NCBI RefSeq assembly: GCF_019599405.1
Contig: NZ_RKLQ01000001.1
Span: forward strand, 1,550,001-1,614,000
DNA: 64,000 nt
Direction: 5' to 3'
Origin: Haloarcula salinisoli
GTDB lineage: Archaea > Halobacteriota > Halobacteria > Halobacteriales > Haloarculaceae
The notes under the pieces: model-generated
Seen by the model: only the letters and a program-made list of their open reading frames with translations
The model's database searches: none
Told to the model about the DNA's origin: nothing
Position numbers and translations under genes: made by a program
In this document: positions 27,801 through 34,112 of the stretch, in pieces
Position numbering within the stretch: the first letter of the stretch is position 1
Layout of the letters: each line of letters starts with the position of its first letter

Positions 27801-29624
27801 GTCGATTTCCACCACGTTGACCGGTACCCCGTCCCCATTGAGGAGCGAGACTTTGGTATCTAGTACCGGAGCGTTCCCGTTGTTGCTGATTGTCGCGTTC
27901 ACCTGGGCCTCGGTCCCGGGCGCCACCTCGTCAGGCGTCTCAGTTTCGTTGATATCGACGCTCAGATCGGTGTTACGGGCCTCTATCGAGAGGTTTGCCT
28001 CGTCGATGTCCTGGTTACCGACCCGTGCATAGAGCTTCGTTTCGTTCTCAGAGGCTGCGGTCCAGTTCATTGTCACCGAGACGGTCTCGCCCGTGTCGAT
28101 GTCGCCATTGCTGATCGACTCGTTGGTCCTGAAATCGGCGACCCGCACGTTTCCGTCATCGTCCTCGACGAACAGCCCGACAGCGTGACCCCTCGTCGAT
28201 TCGACCGCTCCGACGTTCTCGACCTCGACCTCGACGGTCTGGCGCTCCCCGACGACGGATTCGTAGTCGTCCTGCGTGAGGTTGATATCGAGGTCCGTCG
28301 GCATGTACCTCTCTGAGTTTTCGAGATTCGAGGCACACGTCTCGAGCTGTTCGAATACGCCGTCGACCTGTGAGCCGATGCGGTCGTCGGTGTATGCGAC
28401 CACACAAATGCGAGTGTCTGCGTACGAACTGTTGAACGTGTACTCCTCGCTATCACTCCCGGACTTCTTGTAGGACTCTATCTGTGGTGGGTCCTCGGAG
28501 TCGTCCCAGCGCGGGGCTGCCCTCGAGCTGGGACCGCCCTCGATGGAGTTAGATATCTCCGTGACGTTTTTCCACTCGCCGTTTCCGCTTGGCGGAGTAA
28601 GGTCGTTGTTGTTCTGGGTGTGGATGACCCACTCTTCCCTGGACTCGTCGTAGAAGGCCAGTTGCTGTCCCTGATTCGCGTTCACATCCTGTCCGGAGAT
28701 ATTGAACGAGTTCTCACCGGTCCGTTCGATGGAAGAGTTTGCGCGTGGGTCGAAGCCTCTGGGAGCCTCACTCGCTGGGCCCACGTAGACGATCGGGTCC
28801 GGATAGGTCAGGAAGTCGGTCGTCCCCGTATCCTCGAAGGTCAACGTGACCTCGGTATCGTCAGCATCCATATCAGCAGGTTTCGGACTGACGGTCACGT
28901 CGGACAGCTCTTCCTCGGCGTAGGTTGCCCAGCCGAGGGCGTACTTGCTCTCGATGGTGACGGTGATGTCGACCGGAACGGTATACTCCGTGTTTTTGAT
29001 ATTCCAGGCGGGTGAGAGTTCGTTTCGAATCTCTTCCGACCGTTGTGTCGAATCTGCGACGTTTCGTCGGGCGACGAGTTCGTTACCCTCGTTGATACCC
29101 CTATTGCCTTTGAGAGTGGCGAACTGGAACGTGAGGAACTCTCCAGCCCTAGAAAGCGGTGGATTCGACCGAACGACCGCGTACGATGGCGAGGGGTACT
29201 CCCAGAAACCCCCACCCTGATAGACGAGTTTCTCGCCGTCGCTACTCTTGTACACCACCGCACCCAAATCTTGTTCGTAGCGGGTGACGTTCTTCTCGGT
29301 CAGATTCCTATACTCGTCGACCGTTTCGACTGTTATCTCGACAGACCCCTCCGATTCGTTGAAAGAGAGGTCAGAACCCGACCCCTCCGGGAAGCGCAAA
29401 GTCGTTTCGGACGACACCTCCGAGTTGTAGAGCCCGGAGAGACGGTCGTCCATCTCGTGGAAGGAGTCCCTCGTCAGGCTGTCTTGAGATTCGTCACTGA
29501 TCGCCTGCAGGGCAGCACCCGCCAGTGCTACCGTCAAGACGGCACCGATAATAGTAATCGAGACCATGAGCACAGTCCCGACCAGCTCGGACTGTGCGCG
29601 ATCTCTATCTTCCCAGAGCCCCAT
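24870..29624 (-). CDS. Giant adhesin-like protein: pilin-type N-terminus, seven CARDB-like repeats, GLUG-like beta-helix
   Basis: From ATG 29624 (MGLWEDRDRAQSELVGTVLM) the 1584-residue protein has one N-terminal helix of pilin type, then a DUF7289-like region with AYQGGG-type YQGGGFWEYPSPS. CARDB-like Ig domains start near residues 441, 548, 658 and 760. A central region (about 863-1175) carries GLUG-like motifs (GTFDGQGYKIEGLTI, VGGVAGGGG, VGGIVGHG). Three further CARDB-like domains start near 1265, 1365 and 1466. CARDB and GLUG modules occur in cell-surface adhesins. It is very acidic with many sequons. It sits between two pilin-like cassettes on the same strand. Start 29654 is rejected because it would precede the charged pilin-like start. 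Confidence 0.82.
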   Translation of the reverse strand: MGLWEDRDRAQSELVGTVLMVSITIIGAVLTVALAGAALQAISDESQDSLTRDSFHEMDDRLSGLYNSEVSSETTLRFPEGSGSDLSFNESEGSVEITVETVDEYRNLTEKNVTRYEQDLGAVVYKSSDGEKLVYQGGGFWEYPSPSYAVVRSNPPLSRAGEFLTFQFATLKGNRGINEGNELVARRNVADSTQRSEEIRNELSPAWNIKNTEYTVPVDITVTIESKYALGWATYAEEELSDVTVSPKPADMDADDTEVTLTFEDTGTTDFLTYPDPIVYVGPASEAPRGFDPRANSSIERTGENSFNISGQDVNANQGQQLAFYDESREEWVIHTQNNNDLTPPSGNGEWKNVTEISNSIEGGPSSRAAPRWDDSEDPPQIESYKKSGSDSEEYTFNSSYADTRICVVAYTDDRIGSQVDGVFEQLETCASNLENSERYMPTDLDINLTQDDYESVVGERQTVEVEVENVGAVESTRGHAVGLFVEDDDGNVRVADFRTNESISNGDIDTGETVSVTMNWTAASENETKLYARVGNQDIDEANLSIEARNTDLSVDINETETPDEVAPGTEAQVNATISNNGNAPVLDTKVSLLNGDGVPVNVVEIDRLDAAGPGSDNVTDVTLSWIAPVSDFDEELEVQALDANDTHRIKAEGTPEFQVDITGTDDAAGEGKPFNVTVDVTNSGDGGGKQQILLVADTETTDGLIVDAREVFVGEGNDTTVTMVWDSPVELERGDNKVRVRSPDDSDTTPFDTQAKFEVTDIDAPDDIDEGDLDKEVSVTATINNTGDVAGTPTADLEPAADSALDIENSSVTAATIAGNESEDVTFDVTVRNGSLTGELAVSTRDDEATERIVVVRDGPDCSDVDYDTDSDGYLLIETVDQLQCIEQEGLDKNYRLENDIDAYGTEHWNGGDGFDPIGEEGAGSAGGNAFGGTFDGQGYKIEGLTIDRYNTAFVGLFAITDKFSGPDDLGEGSTVESVELVDVDVRGMTVVGGVAGGGGGTFRNISVSGHVESKYQQVGGIVGHGHDADLTNQLVSTATVTGNEPIVVGDHSDKHPWQDSEGSPNLGIGGILGGMGYDTEFSVGYSRANVSGPSSVGGIAGWTSNNPSDLSQMYWADGDLSLEGDIGALFDDDDIGREQFTVPLQVGGIAGRIGETSGTEDTIYNSVYSDGPTVGDGGDNVNDNSIDLDADEMTGPQVLPDDKPESWYDQYPGVTKEDAEGTMANLDWDIWEPVYDIDPKTGNITNEGFPIFAWQSEGGFIVESVEAPDNVTEGDSVTVNATIDNTQDIDETQRIVLRDPEGNPVDSTELALDGNENATVELDWQTRPGDNTSNLTESEITVSTEDFGKTDPLDVRKLEDSEFLIEDASAAPKKVDELDDVEFTATITNDGIGANQTVFLQDENGTILNYTHLYLGEQQSEDITLRWETTYGDADSDDRNITLRTVADASSFNITVNKSEGPDFQVEPIEFPTGQGDRVAAGRPLTVQVNITNRGPVEDTQFVSLMPSGSDQILALEDITLGPGDSKEFSLTWDPANNPTVDEIEVSTRDDSETRSVDIWQPQLDPTTNPIDTSVNIFDLA

Positions 29625-29745
29625 GATTAGGGTTAATAAAACACCGAAGCACATAATTATTACGGGTCGTTTTACATAATATAGAGCGCAGTCGAATACG
29701 GGACCGTATGGTCTCTGTGGCGGCTATCTACCACCATGTCTCACC

Positions 29746-30621
29746 TCAGGAGAGGTCGATGACGACGTGTCTTATGAGGAGCGACTCGTCGGCCTCCGCT
29801 TCGTATCTGTACGTACCGTTTTGCTCCCAGCCCGCCCGGTCCAGCGAGCGGGCCCACTGGTCTGGGTAGGCGGTCGCCGAAACATCGACCTGTACCGTGG
29901 CGCTGTCGCTCCCATCGAGGGAACCGTACCACTGTTGCTGTGCAGTGACGTTGGATTCGGCTACGATTCGGACTGTCTGGCCGGCATCTCTCGCGGGAGC
30001 GTCCTGTGGGACGTCGCCACGTGGATCTATCCCGTCTCCCTGTCTGGAACTACTACCACTGATGTCGATGGTGCCGCTTCGCTCACGGAGTGAGACGATA
30101 GTCACAATTACCGTCCCGTTGTTGGCGTACCATCGCGGTTCTCTCCGGAAGGTTCCGCCGTCGGACCGAAAGACAGCACCACTCTCGTACGCGAGCGTGA
30201 CGTCCCGGTTCCCTCGCGAGACCCTGTGTTGCAGTGAGTTGATCTGGTAGGTGTCGTTGATACTGTCGGTGTCGACTCCCGTCCCTGTTACGTTCACCTG
30301 CAGTGAAGACTCCGTGACCCCGATATTCCCGCCGTTGAGCGCGAACTCCAGTTGGGTTATCGGAGCACCCTCCTGCAGTTCACTGAGGTCCGCAGCCGCC
30401 ACCTCCATCGCCCGTTCGGAGGACTGGACCTGTTCGTAGTCGCGCAAATCGGTCAACTGGTCCAGCCCTGCTGTCGCGACCAGTGACCCCGACGCGATGA
30501 CCACGGCAAAGATGAGCACGAACGCGAGCACGTCCGAGATACCGCGATCGTGCAATGGCAGACGTTTCAGGCCCCGAGACGCCCCGCACACGGTCGATTG
30601 ATTACTGCGGTCACGTTTCAT
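29746..30621 (-). CDS. Pilin-like protein, DUF7289-like (cassette 2, gene 5)
   Basis: ATG 30621 follows the previous stop by one base and has a G-rich ribosome-binding stretch upstream. The 291-residue protein has a basic N-terminus, one helix (GISDVLAFVLIFAVVIASGS), then an AYESGAVFRSDGG segment and a beta-rich domain. It matches the protein at 21196-21927 in layout and in that segment. It is likely anchored with its bulk outside. The first residues are longer and more basic than in the paralogue. Confidence 0.78.
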   Translation of the reverse strand: MKRDRSNQSTVCGASRGLKRLPLHDRGISDVLAFVLIFAVVIASGSLVATAGLDQLTDLRDYEQVQSSERAMEVAAADLSELQEGAPITQLEFALNGGNIGVTESSLQVNVTGTGVDTDSINDTYQINSLQHRVSRGNRDVTLAYESGAVFRSDGGTFRREPRWYANNGTVIVTIVSLRERSGTIDISGSSSRQGDGIDPRGDVPQDAPARDAGQTVRIVAESNVTAQQQWYGSLDGSDSATVQVDVSATAYPDQWARSLDRAGWEQNGTYRYEAEADESLLIRHVVIDLS

Positions 30622-30622
30622 A

Positions 30623-31087
30623 TCAGCATCCCCCAAATTTGATCGTCCCGTTCTGGCACTTGCTCATTTCCGGACTCGTACCCCTGGCGCTCGATTCCGC
30701 GACGCTGATACTCTTGGGCACTGGGTATATCGCGTCCCCGGTCAGCGCCTGTGATTTTATCCGGAGCGTCCAGGAGAACGCGTCGAACCTGCCGGCCCGC
30801 TGCTGGAAGGAGATCGTGTAGGTACTGCCGACGAGTCTCGATGGGTACTCGAGCTGAACTGTCGTCTCGCTGCTGGCAGTGGATTCGTGGATACGGTCGA
30901 GTCTGTCAGCCTGTGAGAGGACGTCCGCCCCGATTTCGTCGGCCTGTTGTCTCGCCACGCGCTCCTGCTGGCTTTCCAGCAAGCCTCCGGCACCGATTAT
31001 CAATCCCGTCGTCAGAAGCGTCGTGATTCCGATCGCTATCGTGTAATTGAGCGTTATCGAGACGGCTCGGGAATCACTCCGGATCAT
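30623..31087 (-). CDS. Pilin-like protein, DUF7266-like (cassette 2, gene 4)
   Basis: The 154-residue protein begins MIRSDSRAVSITLNYTIAIG: RAVS, then one helix, then a coiled SQQERVARQQADEIGADV stretch and a small beta domain, paralogous to 21920-22366. Its C-terminus carries two Cys (KCQNGTIKFGGC), absent in the paralogue, so a disulfide or processing step is possible. Its ATG overlaps the preceding stop by ATGA. Confidence 0.78.
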   Translation of the reverse strand: MIRSDSRAVSITLNYTIAIGITTLLTTGLIIGAGGLLESQQERVARQQADEIGADVLSQADRLDRIHESTASSETTVQLEYPSRLVGSTYTISFQQRAGRFDAFSWTLRIKSQALTGDAIYPVPKSISVAESSARGTSPEMSKCQNGTIKFGGC

Positions 31088-32004
31088 GGGCTGGACTCCC
31101 CGTACAGGCGGAAGGTCGATCTGTGTGTGATGGATGGGTCGGTGTACTGCACGCGAAATGCCGGGTTGACGACAACGCCGTCGTACTGTTGTTGCCAGTC
31201 GAACGTATTCCCTTCTATATCAGTATCGATGGCCTCTACGCCCGAAATAGTGTACGTACCCTCGGCCTGGGAGCCGTTCTCGAACGTGAGGTTGAAAGTG
31301 TCCGGAACCCCGAGATCGAACTCGCCACAGATATCGGTGGCGTTCGACACCGTCCCGACGCCGCCAGTCGCATCGACTCGAATCGGGTACGCCAGGTCAC
31401 AGTCCACGCCGGCGCCTTCGACACCGTCGTCGTCGAAGGTCAGTTTACCCCCACCACCCTCTACAACGACTTCGAACGGGGGGTCGGAGGCGTCTGGTCC
31501 ATCGGTCACGTACATACTGAGTCGTGGGAGTCCATCGGCGGACTCGAGTACTGTCCAGTTCTGCTCACTCGGACTGTACCCCCTGTGCGTGAAATTCTGT
31601 GTACTGTTGTTCTGTCTGACCAGCATCCCCTCCTGGCTTCGACCCTCGACGTAGCTTACGCTGACAGCCGCCCCCGATTCGGAGGCAGACAGCGCGGCGT
31701 TGAGCTCACTGGTGTTGTTGACAACGTCGCCAAACGGGTCGTCGGGACCGCCGCTCTCCGCTGCGTAGGGCAACGCTTCGCCGGTCCGGTTCATCGACGT
31801 GTGGACCTGGAACAGTCGTTCCATATCGTCGGCGGCCTGCCCCTCGACACGCTCGATGTCACCGAGATTCGACGCCTGTCTCTCGGTGTTTACGTTCGCC
31901 GGGGCGTGCAGTGTGTTCAGCAGGACGACTGTCGTCAACACGGTGACCGCAAAGAGCACCGACATTATGAGGATCATCTGCCCCCGAGAACGTGTCGTCA
32001 CCAT
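31084..32004 (-). CDS. Pilin-like protein, DUF7261-like (cassette 2, gene 3)
   Basis: The 306-residue protein starts MVTTRSRGQMILIMSVLFAV, the RGQ-then-helix layout of TadE/PilX-like minor pilins. The extracellular part is rich in Asn, Gly and Ser with several NxT sequons, and has a Cys pair (VDCDLAY and DICGEF). It corresponds in order, size and Cys arrangement to 22359-23378. Overlaps are seven bases with gene 2 and four with gene 4. Confidence 0.78.
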   Translation of the reverse strand: MVTTRSRGQMILIMSVLFAVTVLTTVVLLNTLHAPANVNTERQASNLGDIERVEGQAADDMERLFQVHTSMNRTGEALPYAAESGGPDDPFGDVVNNTSELNAALSASESGAAVSVSYVEGRSQEGMLVRQNNSTQNFTHRGYSPSEQNWTVLESADGLPRLSMYVTDGPDASDPPFEVVVEGGGGKLTFDDDGVEGAGVDCDLAYPIRVDATGGVGTVSNATDICGEFDLGVPDTFNLTFENGSQAEGTYTISGVEAIDTDIEGNTFDWQQQYDGVVVNPAFRVQYTDPSITHRSTFRLYGESSP

Positions 32005-32603
32005 GCGATTATCTTGACCCTCACTGCGTTGTAGACGTTGCTTACACCGTCGAAATCGGGATGACGGTCGATGTAGAACTGGTCATCTTCGGCGAGCGTC
32101 TGTCTGTCGGGGCCCCCAACGCATCTGTCACCACTCGTCCGACGGACCGGGTCGCTATTGTAGAGGGTGACCTGGCGGGACGCCGAGACGGCCCCACTTG
32201 GCGGACTGATCTCACCGGCGGGGTAGAGCCGGTTACGCACCAGGCTGTCGCCGTCCCGGTACTCGGCGAGGACGACGAACTCGTTGTTCTGTGCGAGCGT
32301 CTGATTCAACAGCACGCCAAACCCTGTGAGTGGATCGTTCGGGTTGGCGAGGCCGGGATCCGGCTCACCGGTCGGCGTCGCACAAGTAACAGTCGTCCGG
32401 AGTGCGTCACGGTCTGCGGCGGTCGCCAGAAGGTCCGAGACCTCTGTTTCGAGTCGGTCGGCCTGGGCGTCGTCGCCCCCCGTGGCGAGCGGTGCGATGT
32501 CGACGGCTTGCAGCGCCAGCACCACGGACGACAGAACGATTATTGCCCCGATGACCCCTTCGAGCGTGAACGCCTGGCCGCGCGTCTGACCGTCCCCAGT
32601 CAT
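31998..32603 (-). CDS. Pilin-like protein, DUF7288-like (cassette 2, gene 2)
   Basis: ATG 32603 forms a TGATG overlap with the preceding stop. The 201-residue protein begins MTGDGQTRGQAFTLEGVIGA, with Glu after RGQ as in classical prepilins, and ends in YNAVRVKIIAW, matching the end of its paralogue 23366-23950. Two Cys in the body (VTCATP and DRCVGG) may pair. It is predicted to be processed by a PibD-type prepilin peptidase, which is not encoded in this window. Confidence 0.8.
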   Translation of the reverse strand: MTGDGQTRGQAFTLEGVIGAIIVLSSVVLALQAVDIAPLATGGDDAQADRLETEVSDLLATAADRDALRTTVTCATPTGEPDPGLANPNDPLTGFGVLLNQTLAQNNEFVVLAEYRDGDSLVRNRLYPAGEISPPSGAVSASRQVTLYNSDPVRRTSGDRCVGGPDRQTLAEDDQFYIDRHPDFDGVSNVYNAVRVKIIAW

Positions 32604-33160
32604 CAGCTCCACACCCTCACGATGATTCGGCAGCCCACCGCGCAGGCTGGCTCGCGTGTCGCGACCGTCCGGACACTCGTCGCCGTCCCGCCGGTCCCGG
32701 CGAAAGTATCCCCACCAGTAGTGACCTGCACACCCGAGCCAGTCTGTACGGTTACGTTGACCCGTTCACCGTCCGGTATCCCGGCGTTAGCTCTGAGCGT
32801 CCCGAAATCGTTTTGCAGTGACGCCTCCAGTTTAGTGCGATCGAGGATCCGTTCCTCGCCAGCGTAGGTGTGATTCGTGACGATGTTTTCTGCCAGCCGA
32901 TCGGCCATCGACTGTTCGTCCGGACTTACCGCCGGCTCGAACGGGTCGAAGACCGCTGGAACGAGGGCGAACGTCCCCAAAATTGTAACGAGCACGAGGC
33001 TGATTCCGATCAGATAATCGACCGGCGTCTGTCCCCGCGAACTGCCGGTCTCGCTCCGGTTGCGTCTGTCCCTTCCAGACCGGGACGGTAATCGACCGCT
33101 CACCCAGGATCGGGCCGCAACACAGAGTTTGCCTCCGTTCGATGGTAAATTATCTATCAT
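32603..33160 (-). CDS. Pilin-like protein, DUF7287-like (cassette 2, gene 1)
   Basis: The 185-residue protein has a basic polar leader of about 42 residues, then SRGQTPVDYLIGISLVLV and a small domain ending with a Cys pair (EPACAVGC). It is paralogous to 23952-24569 in order and in the RGQTxxD helix start. ATG 33160 comes two bases after the stop of a small hypothetical gene, which suggests coupled translation. Confidence 0.78.
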   Translation of the reverse strand: MIDNLPSNGGKLCVAARSWVSGRLPSRSGRDRRNRSETGSSRGQTPVDYLIGISLVLVTILGTFALVPAVFDPFEPAVSPDEQSMADRLAENIVTNHTYAGEERILDRTKLEASLQNDFGTLRANAGIPDGERVNVTVQTGSGVQVTTGGDTFAGTGGTATSVRTVATREPACAVGCRIIVRVWS

Positions 33161-33162
33161 AT

Positions 33163-33498
33163 TCAGTATCGCTGGAAACCGAGGATAAGCCGTCTCGAGG
33201 AGCCAACCCGCGAGCGAATTTCCGAACCCAGATGCTGATATCGCGTTCTCGCCGTAGCGGGTGCTGGCTGGATATCGACGGAGAAGCGGTGGCTCTCGTC
33301 GCTGGAAACTGCTATCGACCGGCCGGACGAATCGTCGCTCTCGCCACCGTCTACAGTGATTCTGTCCCGCTGGACGGGAGTCTTCAAATGGCCCCCTTTT
33401 GCCACCCCAGTATCTCGGAAGATGCCAGAACTGCCACCGGTGGCATTGATCAAACCCACACCGGTGTACCCAGCAATCCCAGCTCTGCTGTTCGACAT
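33163..33498 (-). CDS. Small hypothetical protein at the head of cassette 2
   Basis: ATG 33498 opens a 111-residue frame whose stop lies two bases before the next gene. A TATA-like element (33522-33529) is centred about 27 bases upstream, and AGGTG lies six bases before the ATG. The start MSNSRAGIAGYTGVGLI looks faintly like a pilin leader but no helix follows; the rest is polar and basic with Ser/Arg runs. It may be a real leader gene, a decayed pilin-like gene, or an untranslated leader of the operon. Cassette 1 has no equivalent. Confidence 0.45.
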   Translation of the reverse strand: MSNSRAGIAGYTGVGLINATGGSSGIFRDTGVAKGGHLKTPVQRDRITVDGGESDDSSGRSIAVSSDESHRFSVDIQPAPATARTRYQHLGSEIRSRVGSSRRLILGFQRY

Positions 33499-33521
33499 AG
33501 TTTTCACCTATTTTCTATGGG

Positions 33522-33529
33522 ATATAAAT
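33522..33529 (-). promoter_or_regulatory. TATA-like promoter of cassette 2
   Basis: The minus strand reads ATTTATAT here, centred 27 bases before the ATG at 33498, the usual spacing for leaderless haloarchaeal transcripts. It is the only strong AT-rich core element upstream of the cassette. Confidence 0.55.
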
Positions 33530-33728
33530 CTTTGGTAGAAAATATTACAATACGGAGAGTGGCTGATTCTACTTGCAGGGCGGTGGTGAACGGATAAACG
33601 CATGCTGCTTGCACCACTCTATTCCTGATGTCGTGAACGGAGCAAATCCGGTCAAGTGGATACGGACTCACCATCCATACCTGGGAAAGTTTGGGTCGCC
33701 GTCCCGCGGTCACCGAAGCTTCGATGGG

Positions 33729-33737
33729 TTTAATAAA
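33729..33737 (+). promoter_or_regulatory. TATA-like promoter of tRNA-Ala
   Basis: TTTAATAAA is about 33 bases before the first base of the mature tRNA, placing transcription start a few bases before the tRNA 5' end. Confidence 0.6.
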
Positions 33738-33765
33738 GGCCGTCGGATATCCACTATTGCAAAGC

Positions 33766-33837
33766 GGGCTCGTAGATCAGGGGTAGATCACTCCCTTGGC
33801 ATGGGAGAGGCCCCGGGTTCAAATCCCGGCGAGTCCA
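33766..33837 (+). tRNA. tRNA-Ala (anticodon GGC)
   Basis: The 72-base sequence folds as a cloverleaf. The acceptor stem is GGGCTCG/CGAGTCC with one G-U pair, and the D arm has GATC repeats. The anticodon stem is CTCCC (33791-33795) with GGGAG, loop TTGGCAT, anticodon GGC at 33798-33800. The T arm has loop TTCAAAT with CCGGG/CCCGG pairing, and the discriminator is A at 33837. CCA is not encoded. It reads GCC/GCU codons. Confidence 0.96.
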
Positions 33838-33907
33838 TTTCCTTCGCTCACACCGTTCGCTCAGTCATGGGCTCGCCGACCATCGCCAACGCTTCGCGTT
33901 CGCTCAG

Positions 33908-33921
33908 TCCCGGCGAGTCCA
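33908..33921 (+). repeat. Copy of the tRNA-Ala 3' end
   Basis: The 14 bases TCCCGGCGAGTCCA repeat exactly the tRNA 3' end at 33824-33837, 84 bases downstream in the same orientation. tRNA 3' ends are common integration sites, so this could be a leftover attachment repeat; the 70 bases between hold no gene. The wider gap 33838-34112 otherwise shows nothing I recognise. Confidence 0.6.
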
Positions 33922-34112
33922 CTCGTATTGCGCCGCGAGCAAACTAGCGAGCGGCGCGAATCGTCCTCTCCGCCCGGATTTGAACACCTGGAACTCACAG
34001 CGCCAAGCGGAGCGAGTCGCCAGCGCCGCTGAAATCGCGGCCCCTAGCGGCTGGGCTCTCGGTCAGTTGGAACTTCGAACAGGCGAGGTGAAAACGGCCC
34101 GGTGTGGCTATC

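Noticed and set aside
33142-33597. Plus-strand frame opposite the small gene
   Set aside because: It opposes the promoter and head gene of cassette 2 and has no protein-like pattern.
33971-33990. Possible tRNA fragment on the minus strand (CAGGTGTTCAAATCCGGGCG)
   Set aside because: The T-loop-like GTTCAAATC is present but the flanking bases do not pair into a T stem, so it may be chance or a decayed remnant.
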